Assembly (NCBI GenBank): GCA_027489835.1
Contig: JAIXZF010000128.1
Coordinates: forward strand, 1-10,829
Direction: 5' to 3'
DNA: 10,829 bases
Source of the DNA: Hyphomicrobiales bacterium
GTDB lineage: Bacteria > Pseudomonadota > Alphaproteobacteria > Rhizobiales > Beijerinckiaceae
Under the pieces are notes generated by a model. The model saw only the letters and a program-made list of their open reading frames with translations. It had not been told where the DNA came from and ran no database searches. Shown piece after piece: positions 1 to 6,531 of the stretch. Made by a program: the position numbers and the translations under genes. Position 1 is the stretch's first letter; each line of letters begins with the position of its first letter.

Positions 1-327
1 AACCCGACGGCCCAGACCGGCGACGCGGCCCGCAACTTCCAGAGCGACCGCGAGATCAACAACGCCCTGACCAAAATCAGGACCGCCAAGGCGACGATGA
101 ACTCGTTGCAGTCCTCCTTCGCCAACAATGGCTCGCTGCTCAATATCCGCAAGGACTACAACAGCGACACGGTGAAGAACCTCGAGGAGGGCGCGGACCT
201 GCTGACCCTCGCGGACATCAACGAGGAAGGCGCTTCGCTGACCTCGCTGCAGACCCGCCAGCAGCTCTCGGTCACGGCGCTGTCGCTCGCCAACCAGGCG
301 GACCAGGCCATCCTGCGTCTGTTCTGA
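1..327 (+). CDS. Flagellin, C-terminal part (5' end outside window)
   Basis: Frame 1 is open from the first base and gives 108 residues ending ...QAILRLF before TGA at 325-327. It is the C-terminal D0/D1 helical part of a flagellin, the filament subunit exported by the flagellar type III apparatus. The core motif NEEGASLTSLQTRQQLS and the tail LSLANQADQAILRLF match the complete flagellin at 6617-7894 almost position for position (NEEGANLLALQTRQQLS and LSLASQSDQAVLRLF). The stretch before them (FQSDREINNALTKI against MQSDTEINAALTKL) also aligns. The two are therefore paralogues in the same orientation. The gene is cut by the window edge; nothing indicates that it is really truncated. A strong hairpin follows 24 nt after the stop. 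Start, length and promoter cannot be seen. Confidence 0.95.
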   Translation, partial: NPTAQTGDAARNFQSDREINNALTKIRTAKATMNSLQSSFANNGSLLNIRKDYNSDTVKNLEEGADLLTLADINEEGASLTSLQTRQQLSVTALSLANQADQAILRLF

Positions 328-351
328 TCCAGACGGCGATCACCGACCAGC

Positions 352-381
352 AAGCCGGCGGGGAGCGATCCCCGCCGGCTT
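352..381 (+). terminator. Intrinsic-terminator-like hairpin after flagellin 1
   Basis: A perfect 12-bp inverted repeat, AAGCCGGCGGGG (352-363) and CCCCGCCGGCTT (370-381), encloses the 6-nt loop AGCGAT. The stem is very GC-rich and begins 24 nt after the flagellin stop. It lacks a proper run of T downstream (TCGCGTTGGG), so it may work as an RNA-stabilising 3' end or a Rho-assisted terminator instead of a classic intrinsic one. It separates the flagellin transcript from the glycosyltransferase gene at 471. Confidence 0.75.
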
Positions 382-470
382 CGCGTTGGGCTTCAAACGT
401 CATGGGGCCGCGGCTTCGTGCGCCGCGCAGAATCGCCTACACCGGTCCTGTCGGGAGCCGGGATACAGCG

Positions 471-1244
471 ATGTCGAACGCCAAGCGCGAAGTGAAGGTC
501 CTGATTGCGGTGCCGAGCTTTCGCGGCACGGTGATGGTCCACACGCTGCACAGCCTCATCAAGACGGTGGCGCTCTTCGGCGAGCTCGGCATCCAGTCCG
601 AGTTCATGAACATCGACGCCGCCGACATCATCGTCGCACGCAACACCTTCGCCACCTACGCCTGGCGCAATCCGGCTCTGACGCACATCCTCTTCGTCGA
701 CGACGACATGAGCTTCGAGCCCGACGCCGTCATCGACCTGATGCGCGCCGGCAAGCCGATCATCGGCTGCATCTGCCCTCGCCGCTCGATGAGCCTGCAG
801 CGCCTCTACGACGCGGCTCGGGCGGGCCTCAGCTACGAGCAGGCGCTGACCGAAAGCGCCGACTTCGTGACGCGCCATCATGGCACTGGCACGCTCGAGG
901 TGCAGCAGGGGCTGATCAGGGTCGCCGGAATCGGCATGGGCGTCACGCTGATCAACACCGACGTGCTGCGCACCATGGTCGAGCGCAAGGTCGCCGAAAA
1001 GCGCAACCTCCAGCAGGGCGAGGGCGTGGACGCCTTCGGCAACACCTTCATCTGGGGCTTCTTCGAGCCGCTCTACTCGGCCGAGGTCGACTCGCTCATG
1101 TCCGAGGACCTGTCTTTCTGCGAACGCTGGACCAAGGGCTGCGACGGCGAGATCTGGGCGACCGTGGACCGCACCATCGGCCACATCGGCAACTACGTGT
1201 TCACAGGCCGCTACATCGACCGGCTGAAGATGGGCAAGATCTGA
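471..1244 (+). CDS. Small GT-A-like glycosyltransferase
   Basis: A 257-residue protein with a nucleotide-sugar transferase look. It has an N-terminal strand VKVLIAVPSF (residues 8-17), the segment VARNTFATYAW (55-65), then ILFVDDDMSFEP (73-84), whose acidic triplet 77-79 is the expected metal/nucleotide-sugar DxD site. A late SEDLSFCERW (211-220) resembles the acceptor-side ED...FC.R motif of glycosyltransferases of this size. No signal peptide or membrane segment is visible, so it is probably cytoplasmic. I chose the ATG at 471 because homology-like sequence begins there. An in-frame ATG at 402 would add 23 residues of low-information, Arg/Pro-rich sequence without a clear ribosome binding site. 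It lies just downstream of flagellin 1 and convergent with the YkgJ gene, 9 nt apart. Its acceptor is unknown; flagellin is the contextual guess. Family membership is moderately sure, function is inferred. Confidence 0.75.
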   Translation: MSNAKREVKVLIAVPSFRGTVMVHTLHSLIKTVALFGELGIQSEFMNIDAADIIVARNTFATYAWRNPALTHILFVDDDMSFEPDAVIDLMRAGKPIIGCICPRRSMSLQRLYDAARAGLSYEQALTESADFVTRHHGTGTLEVQQGLIRVAGIGMGVTLINTDVLRTMVERKVAEKRNLQQGEGVDAFGNTFIWGFFEPLYSAEVDSLMSEDLSFCERWTKGCDGEIWATVDRTIGHIGNYVFTGRYIDRLKMGKI

Positions 1245-1253
1245 GCCTTCCAC

Positions 1254-1808
1254 TCACTGCATCGGCGCGGGCTGGTCGTCGAAGCGCATGCCGCCGCCCT
1301 TGCCGCCATCCGTGATGGCCTCGAACTCGACATGGAAGCGGTTGGAGCCATCCCCCTTGCGGGTGACCTCCCAGGCGAAGATGTCGTTGCGGCCTCCCAC
1401 CACGATCTCCTGATCGGGCAGGACGAGGATGCGGCGCTTGGGCTCGACCACCATTACCAGCCTGTTCTCGGACATATGGCGCTCGGCCAGCATCTTCAGC
1501 GCGGTGTGATAGGGCTCGGCGCGCCAGGCATTCGGCACCTTCGGGTCGACCATGACGGCAAGGACCTGCCCGTCATATTCCCAGGCCATGACGAACTTGG
1601 CGACGCTCGGCTTCCATTCGTCGCCGAGCCAGTCCTCCTGCAGCCAGAGGCAGGAGAAGTCGCGGCAGGATTTGGGGCGCAGCTTGTGGACCTCGCAGCC
1701 CGTGCCGGCGCGGAAATGGCGGCACCATTCGCCTGCCGCCTTGAACACGGCCTGCACCTCGAGAACCTTGCAGCAGAGCGAGCACGACCCGCATTCACGC
1801 TTCGACAT
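1254..1808 (-). CDS. YkgJ-family cysteine-cluster (putative Zn/Fe-binding) protein
   Basis: A 184-residue protein beginning MSKRECGSCSLCCK. Its N-terminal half carries the CxxCxxCC signature (Cys6, 9, 12, 13) followed by Cys29, Cys38, Cys48 and Cys53 in the pattern of the YkgJ/UPF0153 putative zinc- or iron-chelating domain. The C-terminal half (about residues 80-165) is beta-rich, lacks cysteines and is unrecognised. Exact function is unknown for most of the family. Flagellin lysine methylase FliB is, to my knowledge, a larger protein carrying the same type of cysteine cluster, which makes the place next to flagellin and sugar genes worth noting; this copy is less than half that length. The start at 1808 is supported by AAGGTGG just upstream. 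Longer in-frame starts reach to 2018 but would overlap the methyltransferase gene. It may be the last gene of the leftward operon after a 104-nt gap. Confidence 0.85.
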   Translation of the reverse strand: MSKRECGSCSLCCKVLEVQAVFKAAGEWCRHFRAGTGCEVHKLRPKSCRDFSCLWLQEDWLGDEWKPSVAKFVMAWEYDGQVLAVMVDPKVPNAWRAEPYHTALKMLAERHMSENRLVMVVEPKRRILVLPDQEIVVGGRNDIFAWEVTRKGDGSNRFHVEFEAITDGGKGGGMRFDDQPAPMQ

Positions 1809-1912
1809 CAGCCACCTTTCGATCGGGCCAGCCCGGCCTGCCCCGACTGTGGCAGCAAAGCGATAAGGCATGGTTAACAAGATGTTGCAGCTGCAAGGCA
1901 TCGAGCGCCCGC
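1809..1912. other. Intergenic gap with palindrome and TTAA element
   Basis: The 104 bp between the methyltransferase stop and the YkgJ start are less GC-rich than the surroundings. They contain a perfect 12-bp palindrome TTGCAGCTGCAA (1885-1896) and, on the minus strand, TTAACCATGCCTTAT (1877-1863), which is one base off the CtrA-type TTAA-N7-TTAA pattern. No convincing -35/-10 pair or strong terminator was found. The gap could hold an independent promoter for the YkgJ gene, but the sequence does not prove it. Confidence 0.3.
1812..1818 (-). promoter_or_regulatory. Ribosome binding site fixing the YkgJ start
   Basis: On the minus strand AAGGTGG ends 3 nt before the ATG at 1808-1806, with its AAGG core 6 nt away. 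This favours the 184-residue protein over upstream in-frame starts. Confidence 0.6.
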
Positions 1913-3181
1913 TCAGCGCCCGCCGACGATGCCGATCTCGGGCAGCGGCACGATCAGGCGCCCGCCGCCCTCGAGATAGGCGGAGTTCCGCCGCTTGATC
2001 TCGTCGAGGAAGCTCCATGCGAAGACGAGGACGTAGTCGGGCCTGTCTGGAACCATGAGCGCGGAACTCGGCCTGATCTCGAAATGGGAGCGGGGCGTGT
2101 AGGCGCCGATCTTCGCCGGCGCGTCATCCACCATGTAGTCGAGATGCCGCCCGTCGATGCCGCACCACTGGATCATGGTGTTGGCCCGCCCGGACGCGCC
2201 GTAGCCTGCGATGCGCTTGCCCCTGGCCTTGAGGTCGTCGAGCAGCGCCACGAGATCGCGCCGGTGCGCCTCGATGCGGGCGGCGAAGCCTGCGAAGGTC
2301 TCGAAACGGTCGAAGCCCTGCGCCCGCTCCTGCGCTGCGAGCGCCGTCACGGCCTGCGAAACGGCGCTGGCCCGGCGCGACCCCTTGCGCGCCGCGTGGA
2401 AGCGAAGCGAGCCGGCATGGATCGGCACCGGCTTCACGTCGAACACCACGAGCCCATGCCGCTCGCAATGCGCCATCGCGGAGATGAGCGAGTAGTAATA
2501 GAGATGCTCGTGGTAGATCATGTCGTATTGCAGGTCGTTGACGACCTTGCCGAGGTCATGCACCTCGAAGACGAACACCCCCTCCTCGCCCAGCACCGTC
2601 GTGACCGCCCGCGTCGCGCCCTGGATGTCGGGGATATGGGCGTAGACATTGTTGGCCATCACGAGGTCGACCGGCCCGTGCTCGGCTCGGATGCGCCGTG
2701 CAGTCTCCTCGGTGAAGTAGTCGTTGACCACCGTGACGCGCGGATCGTCGATGGTCGCAACGACGTTGGTGGCGGGGTCGACGCCGATCACCGTCCTGAT
2801 GCCGCGGTCTGCCAGCGGCCTGAGCAGCACACCGTCATTACAGCCGAACTCCAGCACGGTGGCGCGCTCGGCCACGAGGAAGCGCCGCGTCACCTCCTCG
2901 GCATATGCCTCGAAATGGCTGCGCAGCGTGCCGATGGCCGACGAGAAATAGAAGTAGTCGGTGAACAGCACGTTGGCCGGCACGATGTCGGTGATCTGCA
3001 CGCCGAAACAGTCCTCGCAATAGCGAAGCCGCATCGGATAGGTCTTTTCGGCGGCGAACTGCTCGGGCCTGAGGAAGCCGCCGGCAAGCCCGACCTTGCC
3101 GAAATCCGCGATGAGCCGCAGCTTTTCGCTGTCGCAGAAGGCGCAGGCGGTGCGCCCCTCCCCGCCATCGGCCACGATCAT
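1913..3181 (-). CDS. Sugar C-methyltransferase (TylC3/TcaB9 type, SAM-dependent)
   Basis: A 422-residue protein with the full three-part architecture of NDP-sugar C-methyltransferases. An N-terminal zinc-binding module has Cys13, Cys16, Cys55 and Cys58. A class I SAM-binding domain follows, with motif VLEFGCNDG (109-117) and acidic DLVMANNVYAHI (172-183). A C-terminal domain contains GYGASGRANTM (326-336) and ends PEIGIVGG. The HEH at 224-226 sits where TcaB9-type enzymes keep their catalytic Glu-His pair. Known members methylate a carbon (typically C-3) next to the ketone of a 4-keto-6-deoxy sugar nucleotide. The upstream dehydratase makes exactly that kind of 4-keto intermediate, although on an N-acetylated UDP-sugar. 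Its ATG overlaps the preceding gene's stop as ATGA, so it is translationally coupled. Length is normal for the family. The actual substrate and methylated carbon are inferred. Confidence 0.9.
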   Translation of the reverse strand: MIVADGGEGRTACAFCDSEKLRLIADFGKVGLAGGFLRPEQFAAEKTYPMRLRYCEDCFGVQITDIVPANVLFTDYFYFSSAIGTLRSHFEAYAEEVTRRFLVAERATVLEFGCNDGVLLRPLADRGIRTVIGVDPATNVVATIDDPRVTVVNDYFTEETARRIRAEHGPVDLVMANNVYAHIPDIQGATRAVTTVLGEEGVFVFEVHDLGKVVNDLQYDMIYHEHLYYYSLISAMAHCERHGLVVFDVKPVPIHAGSLRFHAARKGSRRASAVSQAVTALAAQERAQGFDRFETFAGFAARIEAHRRDLVALLDDLKARGKRIAGYGASGRANTMIQWCGIDGRHLDYMVDDAPAKIGAYTPRSHFEIRPSSALMVPDRPDYVLVFAWSFLDEIKRRNSAYLEGGGRLIVPLPEIGIVGGR

Positions 3182-4221
3182 GCCATGACGTCCCAGTCGG
3201 CCGGCACGTTGTTGCCGGCCAGCTGCTGCCGGATGTAGTCGAGCTTCAGCAGCATCTCCTTCGTCTCGTCGAGGCTGAGCTGATGCGTGTTGTGCGAGGT
3301 GTAGTCGTCCAGCAGCGACACCTCCTTCTGCCCCTCGGTAAAGTAGCGCGCGTAGTTCAGGTCGCGGCCATCGGCCGGCACGCGGAAGTACCGTGCGACG
3401 GACTCCGCCCGCGCCATCTCCTCGCGCGAGACGAGGGTCTCGTAAAGCTTCTCGCCATGACGCGTGCCGACCACGTGCACCGGGTTCGACGCGTTGAAGA
3501 TGTCCTTCAGCGCCTGCGCGAGGATGCCGACCGAGGCGGCCGGCGCCTTCTGGATGAAGATGTCGCCCTGCCGGCCATAGGCATAGGCGTGCAGCACGAG
3601 ATCGACCGACTCATCGAGCGACATCATGAAGCGCGTCATGGCCGGGTCCGTGACCGTGATCGGCTTTCCAGCCTTGATCTGCCCCACGAAGAGCGGAATG
3701 ACCGAGCCGCGTGACGCCATGACGTTGCCGTATCGCGTCGCGCAGAGCAGCGTTTCGTCGGGCGACAGCGTGCGCGCCTTTGCCACCGTCACCTTCTCCA
3801 TCAGCGCCTTGGTCTGGCCCATCGCGTTGATCGGATAGACCGCCTTGTCCGTGCTGAGCACGATGACTTTCCCCACCCGGTTGGCCACGGCCGCAGCCAG
3901 CACGTTCTCGGTGCCGAGCACGTTCGTCCGCACTGCCTCGATCGGGTAGAACTCGCAGGACGGCACCTGCTTGAGCGCCGCCGCGTGGAAGACGTAATGG
4001 ACGCCGCGCAGCGCGCTTTCGATGCTGTCCCGGTTGCGGATGTCGCCGATGTAGAATTTCAGCCGGGGGTTGCCGAGCGCGTTGCGCATGTCCTCCTGCT
4101 TCTTCTCGTCCCGGCTGAAGATGCGGATCTCGCCGACATCGGTATTGAGGAAGCGCTTGAGCACGTATTGCCCGAAGGAACCCGTGCCGCCCGTGATCGC
4201 GATGATCTTGTTGGTGAACAT
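3178..4221 (-). CDS. fnlA-like: UDP-GlcNAc 4,6-dehydratase/5-epimerase (FnlA/WbjB/Cap5E type)
   Basis: A 347-residue extended short-chain dehydrogenase, the size expected for FnlA/WbjB/Cap5E. It shows the NAD(P)-binding GGTGSFG (11-17), IFSRDEKKQEDMR (34-46), HAAALKQVPSCE (79-90), STDKAVYPINAMGQTK (123-138), TRYGNVMASRGSVIPLF, TDPxMTRFMM, GTRHGEKLYE, and the near-terminal YTSHNTHQL. Met134 stands four residues before Lys138 where most SDRs have the catalytic Tyr, which is normal in this subfamily. Known members convert UDP-GlcNAc to 4-keto-6-deoxy-L-HexNAc nucleotides, the entry to UDP-L-FucNAc, L-RhaNAc and L-QuiNAc. The start at 4221 is chosen from homology and from GAGGGGGG just upstream. 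A 532-codon open frame extends to 4776 but overlaps the reductase gene. It overlaps the upstream stop by one base (TGATG) and the next start by four. The C-5 epimerase activity is inferred from subfamily resemblance. Confidence 0.93.
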   Translation of the reverse strand: MFTNKIIAITGGTGSFGQYVLKRFLNTDVGEIRIFSRDEKKQEDMRNALGNPRLKFYIGDIRNRDSIESALRGVHYVFHAAALKQVPSCEFYPIEAVRTNVLGTENVLAAAVANRVGKVIVLSTDKAVYPINAMGQTKALMEKVTVAKARTLSPDETLLCATRYGNVMASRGSVIPLFVGQIKAGKPITVTDPAMTRFMMSLDESVDLVLHAYAYGRQGDIFIQKAPAASVGILAQALKDIFNASNPVHVVGTRHGEKLYETLVSREEMARAESVARYFRVPADGRDLNYARYFTEGQKEVSLLDDYTSHNTHQLSLDETKEMLLKLDYIRQQLAGNNVPADWDVMA

Positions 4222-5087
4222 CAAGCCCCCCTCAGAGCCAGGTGGTCGGCCCGAATGGCCGTAATGAGATCGGGCCAGGCGGGCGAGGCGTAGCCGGTTG
4301 CGGCGCCGAAGCGGCCGCCATCCAGCGAGCGGTCGATCGCGACGGTGTCGTTGGCGACGATGGTGGCCGCCGAGCCGTAGGCCCCGGCGAAGCCCTGCAG
4401 CAACGCGGCCTTGGCGATGGGCGGCGCCGCCAGATGCCAGACGCCATGAAGGTCCGGGTTCGGCAGCACGTGATCGCGGATGATCCTCGCGATCTCGATC
4501 GAGGGCAGGCCCGAGAAGATCGAGCGGGCATGCCCCGTGACCTCGCCCTGCTGGGCAAGGAACCATTGCAGCAGCCCGGCCCTGCCCCTGAGTTCCGGCC
4601 CGACCACGGACAGCCGCAAGGTCACGGCATGGCGGTCGCGCACCTCGCCGAGCAGCTTGGCGAGGCCATAGGCGTCGGCCGGATCGGGCATGTCGTCTTC
4701 GGCATAATGGCCGCGTCGACCCGAGAACACGGCATCCGAACTGATCTGCACCAGCCGCGCCCCATGCCGCGCGCACAGCAGCGAGAGCCGCTGCGGCAGA
4801 AGCGCGTAGAGCGGCAGCAGGGAGTCGATCCCGGCCGGCAGCGGGCGCGTCGGCCCGGCGCAGTTGATGACGACATCGGGCTCTGCGGTTGCGACGAAAG
4901 CCGCGAGAGCCTCGCCTTTGGACAGGTCCGGCCCAGCCATCAGCCTCGGGGCGAACTCGGGCGCGAACAGCGCGTGAGCGTTCGGATCGCGCGTGACGCC
5001 GATGGCGGTGAGCGCCTCGCTCTTGGCCAGCAGCCGGAAGACGGCGTTGCCGAGCAGGCCCGTCGCTCCGAGGATCAGGACCTTCAT
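4221..5087 (-). CDS. RmlD-like sugar-nucleotide reductase
   Basis: A 288-residue SDR with N-terminal Rossmann motif MKVLILGATGLLG (1-13), PDVVINCAGPTRP (70-82), SSDAVFSG (116-123; RmlD has a similar STDxVFDG) and the catalytic YGLAK (Tyr140, Lys144). RmlD enzymes reduce 4-keto-6-deoxy-hexose nucleotides using NADPH. The placement directly before an FnlA/WbvB-type dehydratase recalls, from literature knowledge, WbvR of the UDP-L-QuiNAc pathway, an RmlD homologue reducing C-4 to give UDP-L-RhaNAc. It lacks the C-terminal cupin-like domain expected of FnlB/WbjC/Cap5F (about 370 residues), so the FucNAc-type reductase is less likely. The ATG at 5087 begins right at the Rossmann strand. It lies 50 nt downstream of the GT2 gene. 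No strong ribosome binding site is visible. Ketoreductase role likely, exact stereochemistry unknown. Confidence 0.85.
   Translation of the reverse strand: MKVLILGATGLLGNAVFRLLAKSEALTAIGVTRDPNAHALFAPEFAPRLMAGPDLSKGEALAAFVATAEPDVVINCAGPTRPLPAGIDSLLPLYALLPQRLSLLCARHGARLVQISSDAVFSGRRGHYAEDDMPDPADAYGLAKLLGEVRDRHAVTLRLSVVGPELRGRAGLLQWFLAQQGEVTGHARSIFSGLPSIEIARIIRDHVLPNPDLHGVWHLAAPPIAKAALLQGFAGAYGSAATIVANDTVAIDRSLDGGRFGAATGYASPAWPDLITAIRADHLALRGA
4226..4233 (-). promoter_or_regulatory. Strong ribosome binding site for the dehydratase
   Basis: On the minus strand GAGGGGGG ends 4 nt before the ATG at 4221 and lies inside the 3' end of the reductase gene. With the TGATG overlap it fixes the dehydratase start and suggests coupled translation. 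Confidence 0.6.
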
Positions 5088-5137
5088 GGCGCGGTCAACG
5101 GGCGCTGGCGGGGCGGGGCGGCACGCTTGGCCCTGCC

Positions 5138-6409
5138 TCAGTCCAGCGGCACGAAGCGATGCATGCCCGGCAGCAGGTCATAGCCGAAGAAGCCGCCCTG
5201 CGCTGGCACGACATCGGGCGTTCCCACATGGCACCAGGCGGCGGGCTGTCCGTCAGGCTTGGCGCCCGCGCAGCGCCCGAAGGTAACGCCCGCCGGCACG
5301 TCGAGCAGCGAGATCAGGTCGTCTGACACCTGCGTCGGAAACAGCACGCGCTTGGCCCCGAGGCTCGCGCATTCCAGCGCGGCCGTCTCCATCGAGGCGA
5401 GCCGCGCCAGATCCATGGGCGACACCATCGTGGGAGCCTGCGCCCCATAGGCATGGACGCGGCGCTGGATGTGATAGGCATCCGACCAGCGATGCGCGGC
5501 GGCGTTGATGCGCGCGGCGACCGCCATGCGCTGGAGCGTGAACATCTGCGCCTTCTGCGCGAAGCCAACCACGTCGTTCATGCTGCCCGGCTGGAACTGG
5601 CGGGCATGGGAAGCCATGTATTCGAGGCCGCCGCGGTAGCGGTCCCAGCCTTCCATCACCTCCGTGTTGCCCTCCTGCGGCGCGCCGTTCCTGGTCACGG
5701 CCGTGGCGAGGATGTGCGGATCGGGCGAGAACATCACCGGCCCGAGGCCCAGCGCGCGGGTCAGCACGTTGAAGAAGTGATAGGCGAAGCGCGGGGCCGG
5801 CCCGATCACGGCGGGCACGATGTCCCGGCGGATCAGCCAGCACTCAGGAAAGACATGGTGCTTGAGCACGAAGTCGAGGCAGCCGGCATAATCGCCCTCC
5901 GCGAAGGTCCGGTCTCCGTCGAAATCGTAGAACTTGCCGATGATGGCATTGTCCTTGGTCTCGTCCATCAGGAACCAGGGCGCCTGCAGCATGACGAGGT
6001 CGCGGTTCTCGTCCATGCGGCGCACATAGGCGAGCAGCTGGTGCGGCACCATCAGATCGTCATCGGCGATGCTGACCACGATCTCGCCCCGCGCCTCGCG
6101 CTGGGTGATCAACATGTTGGCGAAAGAGCCGACATTGCGCTCCTGCCGGACGACGCGCATGCGCGGATGCCGGGCGGCGTAGGCGGCGAGGATCTCCGGC
6201 GTCGCGTCCGGCGAGCAATCGTCAGAGACGAGCAGCTCGTAATCGAGCCCTGCCGCCTCGAATGCGGTCAGATGATGCGTGAGATAGCGGTCGAGATAAT
6301 GCGCGCGCTTGTAGGTCGCGAGGCAGAGCGTCAGCAGCGGCCGTGCCGTCTCGGTGCGGACATGAGGTCCCGCCGCGGTGAAGACCGCCGTCCTGGTATT
6401 CGCAGCCAT
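5138..6409 (-). CDS. Family 2 glycosyltransferase with C-terminal extension
   Basis: A 423-residue protein. Residues 24-240 are a GT-A fold, family 2: LLTLCLATYKRAHYLDRYL (25-43), LLVSDDCSPDAT (59-70), ERNVGSFANMLI (90-101) and the metal-binding ADDD (115-118) with LMVP. There follow a predicted helical stretch (about 250-325) and a C-terminal segment (330-423) I do not recognise, ending LLPGMHRFVPLD. No membrane segment is seen, so it probably acts in the cytoplasm on a soluble or membrane-associated acceptor. It is the promoter-proximal gene of the four-gene sugar operon, and is divergent from flagellin 2 across a 207-bp region. Transfer of the operon's sugar to flagellin is the contextual inference; lipid-linked glycan acceptors are the alternative. 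GAGGG about 9 nt upstream supports the ATG at 6409, although the first ~22 residues look non-essential and a later start is possible. Confidence 0.88.
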   Translation of the reverse strand: MAANTRTAVFTAAGPHVRTETARPLLTLCLATYKRAHYLDRYLTHHLTAFEAAGLDYELLVSDDCSPDATPEILAAYAARHPRMRVVRQERNVGSFANMLITQREARGEIVVSIADDDLMVPHQLLAYVRRMDENRDLVMLQAPWFLMDETKDNAIIGKFYDFDGDRTFAEGDYAGCLDFVLKHHVFPECWLIRRDIVPAVIGPAPRFAYHFFNVLTRALGLGPVMFSPDPHILATAVTRNGAPQEGNTEVMEGWDRYRGGLEYMASHARQFQPGSMNDVVGFAQKAQMFTLQRMAVAARINAAAHRWSDAYHIQRRVHAYGAQAPTMVSPMDLARLASMETAALECASLGAKRVLFPTQVSDDLISLLDVPAGVTFGRCAGAKPDGQPAAWCHVGTPDVVPAQGGFFGYDLLPGMHRFVPLD

Positions 6410-6493
6410 CCGTACAGCCCTCGCCCCTGCCGACTGGTCTCCCGTCGCCAGCGGCGCCAGGAGGTCGGCCCCGTCGATTTGGGCGGATCATGG

Positions 6494-6508
6494 TTAATGC
6501 CGGCTTAA
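6494..6508. promoter_or_regulatory. CtrA-type box, exact TTAA-N7-TTAA
   Basis: TTAATGCCGGCTTAA is an exact match to the consensus of CtrA, the alphaproteobacterial cell-cycle and motility response regulator. It lies 108 bp before the flagellin 2 ATG and 84 bp before the GT2 ATG, so it could act on either. TTAA is rare in DNA this GC-rich. CtrA binding itself is inferred. Confidence 0.6.
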
Positions 6509-6531
6509 GGGCCACGGCGCGCCGGAGGCTG

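Noticed and set aside
1..327. Flagellin pseudogene or truncated copy
   Set aside because: The reading frame is intact from the window edge to a normal flagellin C-terminus; the missing part is due to the window boundary.
352..381. CRISPR repeat or mobile-element terminal inverted repeat
   Set aside because: It is a single short hairpin directly after a gene stop, with no second copy, transposase or target duplication in the window.
402..470. Longer N-terminus for the GT-like protein starting at the ATG at 402
   Set aside because: The extra 23 residues are low-information, no ribosome binding site precedes 402, and recognisable sequence starts just after the ATG at 471.
4222..4776. Long open frame fusing extra N-terminal sequence to the dehydratase
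   Set aside because: The extension is Arg/Ala-rich shadow translation of the reductase gene; family members start at MF(T/K)xK and a strong ribosome binding site precedes 4221.
3178..5087. Complete UDP-L-FucNAc pathway (FnlA-FnlB-FnlC)
   Set aside because: The reductase lacks the C-terminal cupin-like domain of FnlB and no 2-epimerase gene is present in the window.
5453..6508. Long plus-strand open frames opposite real genes (also 393-1253, 2084-3238, 4242-5183, 6578-8101, 8803-9753 and 9775-10593)
   Set aside because: They are His/Arg/Ala-rich antisense translations typical of GC-rich DNA, show no family motifs, and lie opposite genes with clear conserved motifs.
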